Assembly: GCA_946626795.1 (NCBI GenBank)
Contig: CAMOUZ010000004.1
Coordinates: 1 to 30,435, forward strand
Direction: 5' to 3'
Origin: an uncultured Clostridia bacterium
GTDB lineage: Bacteria > Bacillota > Clostridia > Christensenellales > CAG-1252
DNA: 30,435 bases
Shown here: piece after piece, positions 1 through 6,560 of the stretch
Layout of the letters: every line of letters starts with the position of its first letter
Position numbering within the stretch: the stretch's first letter is position 1
The notes under the pieces: generated by a model
Database searches by the model: none
Seen by the model: the letters and a program-made list of their open reading frames with translations, nothing else
Told to the model about the DNA's origin: nothing
Made by a program: the position numbers and the translations under genes

Positions 1-633
1 CAGAAGGTCGCCATCGTCGGACCGACGGGCGCGGGAAAGACGACGATCGTGAATCTCCTTATGCGGTTCTATGAGCCGGATAGCGGCAAGATCTATGTAG
101 ATGGCGTGGATATTTCCACCCTCACGCGCAAGAACGTGCGCGATCTCTTCGGGATGGTCTTGCAAGACACTTGGCTTTTCAATGGCACCATTCGGGAGAA
201 TATCGCTTATGGGAAGAAGGACGCTTCGGAGGAGACCGTCGTCGCCGCGGCGAAGGCCGTCGGTTTGCATCATTATATCACCACCTTGCCCAAGGGATAT
301 GACACCGTGTTGGACGGAAATATCAGCCTCTCCGTCGGGCAGAAGCAGCTCATGACCATCGCCCGCGCCATCGTGGAGAATGCGCCGCTTTTGATCCTCG
401 ATGAAGCCACGAGCAGCGTGGACACCCGCACCGAGCTCCTCATCCAGCGCGCGATGGACGCTCTGACGGAGGAGAGGACTTCCTTTGTCATTGCTCACCG
501 CCTTTCCACAATCAAGAATGCGGATCTCATCCTCGTGATCCAAGAGGGAAATATCGTGGAGCAGGGCACGCACGAAGAGCTTCTTGCAAAGAACGGGAGC
601 TACGCGGAACTTTATCGTTCGCAGTTTAATTGA
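1..633 (+). CDS. ABC exporter ATP-binding domain (3' part of gene)
   Basis: The reading frame is open at the left edge, so only the nucleotide-binding domain (about 210 residues) of a larger protein is seen. The order of motifs is that of a multidrug/lipid-exporter half-transporter. Walker A GPTGAGKT is at bases 25-48, the Q-loop reads MVLQDTWLF, the signature is the variant ISLSVGQKQ, Walker B is LLILDEATSSVD and the H-loop is IAHRLSTI. It would bind and hydrolyse ATP on the cytoplasmic face to drive export through the membrane domain encoded to the left of the window. The GTG at base 49 is not a start, because Walker A lies before it. The LSVGQ signature in place of LSGGQ/LSQGQ is common in exporter halves that pair as heterodimers, so a partner gene may lie upstream. 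The substrate cannot be told. The frame ends with TGA just before a terminator. Confidence 0.93.
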   Translation, partial: QKVAIVGPTGAGKTTIVNLLMRFYEPDSGKIYVDGVDISTLTRKNVRDLFGMVLQDTWLFNGTIRENIAYGKKDASEETVVAAAKAVGLHHYITTLPKGYDTVLDGNISLSVGQKQLMTIARAIVENAPLLILDEATSSVDTRTELLIQRAMDALTEERTSFVIAHRLSTIKNADLILVIQEGNIVEQGTHEELLAKNGSYAELYRSQFN

Positions 634-644
634 CGAAAAAAGAG

Positions 645-690
645 AAAAAGAAAAGCGCTTTTTTTAAGAAATGCGCTTCTTTCTTTATGC
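645..690. terminator. Probable bidirectional terminator between convergent genes
   Basis: AAGCGC (653-658) pairs with GCGCTT (673-678) around a T-rich loop. It is flanked by an A/G-rich tract on the left and a T/C-rich tract on the right, so either strand gives a hairpin followed by U-rich RNA. It lies between the ABC gene ending at 633 and the methyltransferase ending at 722 on the other strand. The stem is only 6 bp, hence moderate confidence. Confidence 0.5.
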
Positions 691-721
691 AAAATTTCCT
701 TCTTTTTATCGGATTTTTCCG

Positions 722-2071
722 TTATTTATGATTTCTCAGTCCTTTCGGATAACGGTTCTTGATCTGTCCGTCCGTATTCTTTCCGCCGCCGAGGGTGTGG
801 CCGCAGACGGTGACGGCGAGATAGCCCTCTTTCGCGGTCAAGGCGGGGATCTCTTCGCCGTAAAGATAGCTTGCGAGACGAGGATCGTCGAGAGTGAGAT
901 CCTCTTTATTCAGAAAGGCGTCGCCATAGGCTGTGAAAAGATTTTGATGGGGAAGGAAGCGATCGCCTTTGAGCTCGCCGAGCCTCACACCCTCCGAGAG
1001 ATAGCGTATGGGGACGGTGCGCGAGAGGGAATGGGTGGCGTAATAGCTCTCGCCCTGTTTGACGATCGAGGTGATCTTCGCCGTGAGGTGCGCGTCCAAA
1101 AAGCTCCGTATTCTTTTGATCTCGTTGACGCTGATTTTCGCGGGGATACTGCGTAGGTGGGTCAGGCTCTCGCCTTCTTTTTGCAGGACCGCGAAGAATT
1201 GTCCTTCTCCCGGGGCGATATGGGGATAGAAACGCCTCGTCTTCCCGAAATCTTCACCGAAAGACTCGGTTATTCCGCTCGCCGTGTAAGGGAGGATCTC
1301 CGCCTTGGGGGAGAGGAGCCGCATGCCGTGTTTTTTGATGAGATAGTCCACGATGGCTTCATCCTCTTCCGCGGCATAGGTGCAGGTGGAATAAAGCAAC
1401 GTTCCGCCTTTTTTCAAGGCAGGCAGGACGGCGTCCAATATCTCTTTTTGGCGCGCCGCGTTCATTGCGTTGATATTCTCGTTCCAAGCGATTCGCGCCG
1501 CTTCCTCTTTGCGGAACATCCCCTCTCCGCTGCAAGGCAGGTCGGCGATGAGGGTGTCGAAGGTCTCGGGGCAGTACTTGCCGAGATCCGTCGGGGTGAG
1601 AGAAGAGACGGCTACGTTGGTCAGACCCATTCTCTCCACGTTTTGGAGCAGGATCTTCGCGCGGGAGAAATTGATCTCGTTCGCCACGATGAAAGAGGAG
1701 GGAGAGGCGAGGGCTGCGGCGATGGTCTTTCCCCCGGGCGCTGCGGCGACGTCGAGCACCCTTTCTCCGATCTCGGGAAGGGCGGAAATCGCGCTCATCG
1801 CGCCGGGGTCTTGCATGTAGAAAAGCCCTGCGGCGTGTAAAGGGTCGCTCCCGACTTTTGTCTCGGAGAGAAGGCGTCTTGCCGCGGGGGCATAAGGAAC
1901 GGGGGTCGTCGGGAAAGAGAAAAGAGCGTCGAAGTCCGCTTCTTCGATCTTGCGCGTATTGATCAAAAAGGCGCGCGCCGGCGGCTCGTCGAAGGTGGCG
2001 ATGTAATCGTCATAGCGGTCGCCGAGGAGGCGGCGCATTCTTTCCGTATATCCCATAGGGAGGGTCATCAT
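722..2071 (-). CDS. rsmF: RsmF/NOL1-NOP2-sun family 16S rRNA m5C methyltransferase
   Basis: A 449-residue protein that should transfer methyl from S-adenosylmethionine to C5 of a cytosine in 16S rRNA. The N-terminus (LPMGYTERMRRLLG...) matches the family start. The SAM-binding loop DVAAAPGGKT is at about residues 107-116. The two catalytic cysteines are in PCSGEGMF (Cys180, motif IV) and YSTCTY (Cys230, motif VI, the nucleophile in this family). The C-terminal third ends in the GHTLGGGK...NRYPKGLR pattern of the RsmF/YebU RNA-binding extension, which separates it from RsmB. The length fits Gram-positive members. No Shine-Dalgarno precedes ATG 2071. A possible promoter ends so close that the mRNA may be leaderless. 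Standalone gene, convergent with the ABC gene. The exact target cytosine (1407 in E. coli, different or multiple in Gram-positives) cannot be read from sequence. Confidence 0.93.
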   Translation of the reverse strand: MMTLPMGYTERMRRLLGDRYDDYIATFDEPPARAFLINTRKIEEADFDALFSFPTTPVPYAPAARRLLSETKVGSDPLHAAGLFYMQDPGAMSAISALPEIGERVLDVAAAPGGKTIAAALASPSSFIVANEINFSRAKILLQNVERMGLTNVAVSSLTPTDLGKYCPETFDTLIADLPCSGEGMFRKEEAARIAWNENINAMNAARQKEILDAVLPALKKGGTLLYSTCTYAAEEDEAIVDYLIKKHGMRLLSPKAEILPYTASGITESFGEDFGKTRRFYPHIAPGEGQFFAVLQKEGESLTHLRSIPAKISVNEIKRIRSFLDAHLTAKITSIVKQGESYYATHSLSRTVPIRYLSEGVRLGELKGDRFLPHQNLFTAYGDAFLNKEDLTLDDPRLASYLYGEEIPALTAKEGYLAVTVCGHTLGGGKNTDGQIKNRYPKGLRNHK

Positions 2072-2077
2072 GCGTTT

Positions 2078-2106
2078 ATACTACCACACCGCGAAAGATT
2101 TATCAA
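2078..2106 (-). promoter_or_regulatory. Possible promoter of rsmF, implying a leaderless mRNA
   Basis: On the minus strand, TTGATA (2106-2101), a 17-base spacer and TAGTAT (2083-2078) are seen. Transcription starting about 7 bases past the -10 would begin at or next to the A of the rsmF ATG (2071). The -10 box matches consensus at 4 of 6 positions, so this is a weak call. Confidence 0.35.
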
Positions 2107-2135
2107 GGTGAAATCGCATTCCCTTCGAAATGCCT

Positions 2136-2175
2136 TGCCTTTCGCCTCGAAAAGGCACTTTTTTTCTTGCTTTTT
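2136..2175 (+). terminator. Orphan plus-strand intrinsic terminator
   Basis: TGCCTTTCG (2136-2144) pairs with CGAAAAGGCA (2148-2157) with one bulged base and a 3-base loop. It is followed by a run of seven T (2159-2165), then CTTGCTTTTT. This is the shape of a rho-independent terminator on the plus strand. No plus-strand gene lies upstream (rsmF is on the other strand), so what it ends is unknown. It could stop antisense transcription or end a short RNA. Confidence 0.45.
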
Positions 2176-2224
2176 GTCGAATGGAAGCGTATCGACGGGA
2201 AGCGGCGTATTTCGGCAAAATATT

Positions 2225-2256
2225 CCCTTGCAAGGGGTGAAAAGGCGAAATATAAT
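2225..2256 (+). promoter_or_regulatory. Promoter of the small unknown gene, with a palindrome over the -35
   Basis: TTGCAA (2228-2233), a 17-base spacer and a perfect TATAAT (2251-2256) form a good sigma-A promoter about 30 bases before the gene at 2286. The -35 lies inside the perfect 12-bp palindrome CCCTTGCAAGGG (2225-2236), which could be an operator. Confidence 0.6.
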
Positions 2257-2285
2257 GAGTACAAATTTCATATTTCGAGGTGCTT

Positions 2286-2615
2286 ATGGAGAAGGGCAGT
2301 TCCGAGCTGAAGAAGCTCGCGCAATCGGCGAAGAATCGGATGAAGAGCGGTTATTGGAGCGGCGCGCAAGGCGTCGCGCCCGTTGCGGAGGAAGGGAAGA
2401 TCGGCTATGCAGCGGAAGAGGAGATGTACGCGAAAGTCAGAGCGATGCTCGGCGCGGACGAATGCGTCATCGATCCCATCGGACGCTTGATGGACGCCGC
2501 GGCGTATGAAAGGATGTCTTCGACGGCGAAGATGCGTTACGTGCTCGAGCTTTCCAAAATATACGTGCGGCTGAAAGAGAGGTATTTTCGGGAGAAGAGC
2601 AGGAAAAGATTTTGA
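2286..2615 (+). CDS. Small hypothetical helical protein (109 aa)
   Basis: The family is not recognised. ATG 2286 is preferred over GTG 2280 because GAGG (2277-2280) sits five bases before it. The protein is charged and soluble, with no signal peptide or membrane segment. A Lys/Ser-rich N-terminus (SSELKKLAQSAKNRMKSGYW) leads into a predicted helical middle. It ends in the very basic stretch LKERYFREKSRKRF. The basic ends could suit nucleic-acid or ribosome binding, but that is only a guess. It is a single-gene unit, with its own promoter (2228-2256) and a strong terminator 9 bases after the stop. The ORF is supported by promoter, ribosome site, codon use like that of its neighbours, and terminator. 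Confidence 0.8.
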   Translation: MEKGSSELKKLAQSAKNRMKSGYWSGAQGVAPVAEEGKIGYAAEEEMYAKVRAMLGADECVIDPIGRLMDAAAYERMSSTAKMRYVLELSKIYVRLKERYFREKSRKRF

Positions 2616-2623
2616 AAGAAGGC

Positions 2624-2664
2624 GCCGTATGCTTTCTCGCGCGGGGAAGCGTACGGCTTTTTTT
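2624..2664 (+). terminator. Strong rho-independent terminator
   Basis: GCCGTATGCTT (2624-2634) pairs with AAGCGTACGGC (2647-2657) over 11 bp with a single G-T pair and a 12-base loop, followed directly by TTTTTTT. It ends the small gene at 2286-2615 and insulates the operon that begins just after. Confidence 0.88.
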
Positions 2665-2665
2665 A

Positions 2666-2706
2666 TTGACAGTGTGCGCGCGGTGATTATATAATAATCG
2701 TATAAT
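2666..2706 (+). promoter_or_regulatory. Near-consensus promoter of the rpiB/V-ATPase operon
   Basis: Perfect TTGACA (2666-2671) and perfect TATAAT (2690-2695) are separated by 18 bases. A second TATAAT occurs at 2701-2706 without a good -35. The start of transcription should fall near 2702, giving a leader of about 40 bases before rpiB. The boxes abut the T-tract of the preceding terminator. A promoter this close to consensus suggests strong, mostly constitutive expression. No operator is evident. Confidence 0.85.
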
Positions 2707-2743
2707 AATTAGTTTTAACCCGTTCGCGGGCGTGGAGGCGGAA

Positions 2744-3181
2744 ATGAAAATAGCGATTGGATGCGATCATGGCGGCATCGTTTTGAAACCGGCGATTCTC
2801 GAATATTTAGATAAGAAAGGGATCTCTTATGAGGATCTCGGCACCTATACGACGGATAGCGTGGATTATCCCGTTTATGCGAAGAAGGTGGCAGACGCCG
2901 TCGCCTCGGGCGAATGCGAGAGAGGGATCCTCCTTTGCGGCACGGGCATCGGGATGTCCATCGCCGCGAATAAAGTGAAAGGGATCCGCGCAGCGGTGCT
3001 CAGTGACGAGTTTTCCGCGGCGGCTTGCTCCGCGCATAACGACGCGAACGTTTTGTGCCTCGGCGGCAGAGTCCTCTCCCCCGAGAAGGCGGCGAAGCTC
3101 GTCGACCTCTGGCTCACGACCCCCTTTGAGGGCAGTCGTCATATCAGACGTCTCGGCCTCATCGCGGATATGGAGAAATGA
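2744..3181 (+). CDS. rpiB: Ribose-5-phosphate isomerase B
   Basis: A 145-residue RpiB/LacA-LacB family protein that interconverts ribose 5-phosphate and ribulose 5-phosphate in the cytosolic pentose phosphate pathway. ATG 2744 is chosen over GTG 2732 because GGAGG (2734-2738) is five bases upstream and the protein then starts with the canonical MKIAIGCDHGG. The catalytic base Cys65 is in CGTGIGMSIAANK, and His98-Asn99 are in AHNDANVLCLGGR, as in E. coli RpiB. It is the first gene of the operon. Its TGA is separated by a single base from the ATG of ntpF (TGATATG), so the two are co-translated. A related allose or galactose-6-phosphate isomerase role is possible, but the single complete copy favours RpiB. 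Confidence 0.95.
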   Translation: MKIAIGCDHGGIVLKPAILEYLDKKGISYEDLGTYTTDSVDYPVYAKKVADAVASGECERGILLCGTGIGMSIAANKVKGIRAAVLSDEFSAAACSAHNDANVLCLGGRVLSPEKAAKLVDLWLTTPFEGSRHIRRLGLIADMEK

Positions 3182-3182
3182 T

Positions 3183-3515
3183 ATGTTGCAAGAGACGATG
3201 GATGAGATCCTGACCGCGGAGAAAGAAGCGGAGGAGATCGTCGCGGCGGCGACAGCCGAAGCGAAAGAGATCGTTACGGCAGCGGAGAAAGAGAGAGAAG
3301 CCACCCTCCTTTCCGCGAAGAAAGAGTCCGCCGAGCTGATGAGACGCCTGGAAAGCGAGACGCAGCTCATGGCGAAAATCGAGTCGGACCGGATCATCGA
3401 GAAGGGCAGGAAAGAGGCGGAAGCCCTCTATGTCGCGGCGATCGAAAAGACGCCCGAAGCGGCGAAAAAGATAGCGGAAGAAGTTTTCGAAGAATATGGC
3501 GTTACTTCCCTTTAA
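3183..3515 (+). CDS. ntpF: V-type ATPase peripheral-stalk subunit G/H-like (NtpF)
   Basis: A 110-residue, almost wholly helical protein rich in Ala, Glu and Lys (EKEAEEIVAAATAEAKEIV...), with the right-handed coiled-coil look of the archaeal/bacterial V-ATPase stalk subunit (NtpF, also AhaH or subunit G). It pairs with subunit E to hold the V1 head still relative to subunit I. Sequence identity in this family is low, and the call rests on length, coiled-coil composition and position directly ahead of ntpI, as in Enterococcus hirae. The start at 3183 is one base after the rpiB stop, with GGAG upstream. The same frame extends further left but only as a shadow of rpiB. The 3' end overlaps ntpI by 20 bases. 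Confidence 0.85.
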   Translation: MLQETMDEILTAEKEAEEIVAAATAEAKEIVTAAEKEREATLLSAKKESAELMRRLESETQLMAKIESDRIIEKGRKEAEALYVAAIEKTPEAAKKIAEEVFEEYGVTSL

Positions 3516-5523
3516 GAAATTGACTCTCATCGCACATGCGGCGGACGCCGAGAAGGCGCTCACCTTGCTTTCGCGCTTAGGCAGCGCGGAGGTGATCTCC
3601 ACGTCGGAGATCGAGGGGTGCCGCCCCGGCGATGCGTCTCAGCGTGAAGAGTCGGCGGATAAGGTGCTGGCAAAGCTCTCTTTCGCCTTCGATTTTTGGC
3701 GCGCGGAGAAGGTCAAGCTCGAAAAGATCGCGAAGAAACAGTCCGAAGAGAATAAGATCACGCAGTACGAAAAGAAGAAGATCTCCCTTTTGGAGAAGAT
3801 CCGCGCGCGGAAGCCCGACGTTTCTTTCGACGCGTTCGACCGTATCACGGCGGATGAAAAGGAGATCGAGGAGGTCATTCTGCGATTGCAGGAGATCAGC
3901 GCGGAGGAGACCGAGCTGAAAGGCGAAAGCGCGCGGAACGCCGCCTTGAAAGAACAGCTTCTCGCCTTCGAGGACGTGGACCTTCCTTTCAGCGAGATCA
4001 AGAGCACGAAGCGTGTGGAATGCCGCCTCGGTCTTGTGGCGACGGATGCTTTCCTCGCGGCGGATTTTACGGAGTTTCCCGAGCTCCTCGTTTCCGATCT
4101 CGGAAGCAGGAGAATGGTGACGACGGTCTTTTTCGCTTATCCCGCGGCGGAGCGCGAAAGATATGAGGACAAGCTTGCGGAGATCGGCTTCGCCAAGACG
4201 AATTTCGATTTCCCGATGACGGCGAAAGAGAAGATCGCCGCCTTGGACGCCAGGGATGAAGAGATCTTTAAGCGGAGCGTGGCGCTCGCGGAAGAGGCGG
4301 TCTCTTATGAGGAAGCCGTCCGACCCAAGATGGAGATCCTCGCGGATTATTATCGCGTGGAGAAGGAAAAATGCGGTGCGATCGACTTTTCCTTCCGCTC
4401 CGAGAGCACGGTGGTTTTGACGGCGTGGGTGCCCGCGCATATGACCGAGGATACGGACAAGGCTCTCCAAGACGCCGGCATCGTATATTACGCTTTATAT
4501 GAGGATCCGAAAGAGGGCGAGATGTCTCCCACTCTCGCGAAGAATAATCCCGTCGTGACCCCTTATGAAAGCATCACGAATATGTATAGTGCGCCCTCTC
4601 CCCGCGAGATCGATCCGAATCCTTTCGTGGCGTTTTTCTATTTCATCCTTTTCGGTCTTATGGTCTCGGACGCGGCGTACGGGCTCATCCTCGCCCTCGG
4701 CGGCTTCGGACTTTATTTCTTGAAGAGGCCGCGCAAAGGGGAGGGACAGCTCCTTCTCATCATTGGGATGGGCGGCGTCTCCACCTTGATTTGGGGCATT
4801 ATGTTCGGCGGCTATTTCGGAAATTTCGGTCAGGAAGTTTTGCATATAAGCCCCGTGATGTTCGACCCGATGACCGAGCCTCTCAAAATGTTGATCCTGT
4901 CCGTGGCGATGGGCGTTTTCCAGATCCTCTTCGGCATGGGGATCGCCTTCGTGCAGAAATGTAAGAACGGGAAGCCCCTTTACGCCGTCTTCGGCGAAGG
5001 AAGTTGGTTTATGCTCTTCATCGGTCTCGGCCTTTTCGTCGCAAGCGGAATGACGGAAGCTCTTTCTTCCTTGAAGACCGCCGCGCTTATCATCCTCGCC
5101 GTGGGAGTTGCGGGCGTTCTCGTCGGCGGTGCGCTCGGGAAGAAGGGCGTGAAAGGGAAGCTCATCGGCGCATTCGGAAATGTGTATGGCGTGACGGGCT
5201 TTATGAGCGACATCCTCTCCTATTGCCGTCTCTTCGGTTTGGGGCTTGCGACGGGCGTCGTCGGAATGGTGGTGAATCTTATCGCGGGCATCCTTTTAAA
5301 GTTGATCCCCGTCGTCGGATATCTCCTCTTCGTCATTGTGCTCGTCGTCGGACACGTCTTCAATATCGCCATCAATACGCTGGGCGCGTATGTGCATAAC
5401 AGCCGTCTTCAATACGTTGAATTCTTCTCTCGTTTCTATACGGGCGGAGGTCATATATTCAAGCCTATGGGCTCTTCGATAAAATACATCCATTTAAGCA
5501 ATAAAGGAGGAAATGAATCATGA
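3496..5523 (+). CDS. ntpI: V-type ATPase subunit I (a subunit, membrane stator)
   Basis: A 675-residue subunit I. The first 370 or so residues are soluble and rich in coiled coil (long Lys/Glu heptads at about 65-155) and form the cytoplasmic arm that contacts the stalks. From about residue 375 there are seven or eight hydrophobic segments beginning FVAFFYFILFGLMVSDAAYG, forming the Vo half-channels. The motif LSYCRLFGLGLATG holds Arg578, matching the essential Arg that faces the ion-binding Glu of the K ring. The length is normal for bacterial homologues. The start lies inside ntpF, and the stop overlaps the ntpK start as ATGA, both pointing to translational coupling. Confidence 0.95.
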   Translation: MALLPFKKLTLIAHAADAEKALTLLSRLGSAEVISTSEIEGCRPGDASQREESADKVLAKLSFAFDFWRAEKVKLEKIAKKQSEENKITQYEKKKISLLEKIRARKPDVSFDAFDRITADEKEIEEVILRLQEISAEETELKGESARNAALKEQLLAFEDVDLPFSEIKSTKRVECRLGLVATDAFLAADFTEFPELLVSDLGSRRMVTTVFFAYPAAERERYEDKLAEIGFAKTNFDFPMTAKEKIAALDARDEEIFKRSVALAEEAVSYEEAVRPKMEILADYYRVEKEKCGAIDFSFRSESTVVLTAWVPAHMTEDTDKALQDAGIVYYALYEDPKEGEMSPTLAKNNPVVTPYESITNMYSAPSPREIDPNPFVAFFYFILFGLMVSDAAYGLILALGGFGLYFLKRPRKGEGQLLLIIGMGGVSTLIWGIMFGGYFGNFGQEVLHISPVMFDPMTEPLKMLILSVAMGVFQILFGMGIAFVQKCKNGKPLYAVFGEGSWFMLFIGLGLFVASGMTEALSSLKTAALIILAVGVAGVLVGGALGKKGVKGKLIGAFGNVYGVTGFMSDILSYCRLFGLGLATGVVGMVVNLIAGILLKLIPVVGYLLFVIVLVVGHVFNIAINTLGAYVHNSRLQYVEFFSRFYTGGGHIFKPMGSSIKYIHLSNKGGNES

Positions 5524-5987
5524 CATTAGGCACATTTTTGGCAATACTCGGCGCGGCGCTCGCGGCGGGACTCGCGGGCATCGGCTCCGCCATCGGCGTC
5601 GGCATGGGCGGTCAGGCGGCGGCAGGGGTCACGAGCGAGGATCCCGATAAGTTCGGTAGCTGTCTTATTCTGCAACTTCTGCCCGGAACGCAGGGCATTT
5701 ACGGCTTGCTCATCGCGTTCATCGTCTTTATCAAGCTGAATGTCTTCGGCGGCATCTCGGGCATCACCCTTGCACAGGGTCTCGGAATGCTCGCGGGGTG
5801 CATCCCCATCGCGGTGGTCGGGCTCATCTCCGCCATTCACCAAGGAAAGGTGGCGGTCAGCGGCATCGCTCTTGTGGCGAAGCGTCCCGAAGAGCAGAGC
5901 AAGGCAATCGTTATGGCGGTTATGGTCGAGACCTACGCCATTCTCGCCCTTCTCGTCTCCTTCCTCGCCGTCTTCTTTGCGATCTGA
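5520..5987 (+). CDS. ntpK: V-type ATPase subunit K (rotor-ring proteolipid), Na+-type
   Basis: A 155-residue duplicated proteolipid with four membrane helices, the same architecture as E. hirae NtpK (156 residues). A Gly/Ala-rich first helix (GAALAAGLAGIGSAIGVGMGG) is followed by LPGTQG (Thr57, Gln58), HQGK (Gln108) and MVETYA (Glu137). These positions correspond to the Thr64, Gln65, Gln110 and Glu139 Na+ ligands described for E. hirae. Only the second hairpin keeps the ion-binding Glu, so each subunit carries one ion per four helices, as expected for V-type rings. The start has a strong ribosome site (AAAGGAGG, nine bases before ATG), suiting the high copy number of this subunit. It overlaps the ntpI stop by four bases. 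Confidence 0.95.
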   Translation: MTLGTFLAILGAALAAGLAGIGSAIGVGMGGQAAAGVTSEDPDKFGSCLILQLLPGTQGIYGLLIAFIVFIKLNVFGGISGITLAQGLGMLAGCIPIAVVGLISAIHQGKVAVSGIALVAKRPEEQSKAIVMAVMVETYAILALLVSFLAVFFAI

Positions 5988-5989
5988 TT

Positions 5990-6559
5990 ATGGCGAAGCG
6001 GGAACTTTTAGAGAAGATCCTTGCCGACGCTAAGGCGCGCGCACAAGAGATCAAAAGCGAAGCGAAAGCGAAGGCGGATGCTCTTCGCGTCGCCGCGGAA
6101 GAGGAGAGAGCCGCGCTTGTGGAAGGCGTGCGCAAAGTCTCCGCCGCGTCCGCTCCCGACGCTTTGAAGCGTGCGAGATCTATGGCGGAGCTCGAAGGAC
6201 GAAAGATCGCCCTCTCTCGCAAGCAGGAGGTCATCGCAAAGGCGTATGACGGAGCGATCGACGCCATTCTTTCGGACAGTCGCTACGAGGCGCTTCTCGT
6301 GAAGATGATCGTGTCTGCCGCGGAGGAAGGGGATTCCGTCGTCTTCGCCGCTTCAGATTATGATCGGATCGACGTGAAAAAGGCAGTCGCAGCCGCAAGC
6401 AAGAAAGTGGCGGGGCTCACCGTCGACAAGGAAAAAGGAGCTTTCCGCGGAGGGATCGTCCTTCGGGGAAAGTCTTGTGACAAGAATCTTACTTTGGAGT
6501 TGGAGCTCGAATCTTTGCGCTCCTCCGGTCAAGTAAAGTACGAGACCTTATTCGATTGA
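5990..6559 (+). CDS. ntpE: V-type ATPase subunit E (peripheral stalk)
   Basis: A 189-residue subunit E. The N-terminal half is a long Ala/Lys/Glu helix (LLEKILADAKARAQEIKSEA...) that coils with NtpF. The C-terminal half is the globular domain, with the family motif GAFRGGIVLRG followed by a Leu/Glu-rich last helix. It anchors the stalk to the catalytic head. ATG 5990 is set by the preceding stop (TGATTATG, two bases apart) and by the protein then starting with the expected amphipathic helix. The frame is open further left only as a shadow of ntpK. The spacing to ntpC is one base (TGATATG). Confidence 0.92.
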   Translation: MAKRELLEKILADAKARAQEIKSEAKAKADALRVAAEEERAALVEGVRKVSAASAPDALKRARSMAELEGRKIALSRKQEVIAKAYDGAIDAILSDSRYEALLVKMIVSAAEEGDSVVFAASDYDRIDVKKAVAAASKKVAGLTVDKEKGAFRGGIVLRGKSCDKNLTLELELESLRSSGQVKYETLFD

Positions 6560-6560
6560 T

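Noticed and set aside
49..633. GTG at base 49 as the start of a short ATPase
   Set aside because: The frame is open to the edge and Walker A is encoded at 25-48, so this is the interior of a larger gene.
671..1840. Two plus-strand open frames opposite rsmF
   Set aside because: The minus frame has complete family motifs; the plus frames have none and are shadows.
5798..5989. Upstream extension of ntpE
   Set aside because: It would overlap ntpK by almost 200 bases with Arg-rich shadow sequence; ATG 5990 gives the normal subunit E start.
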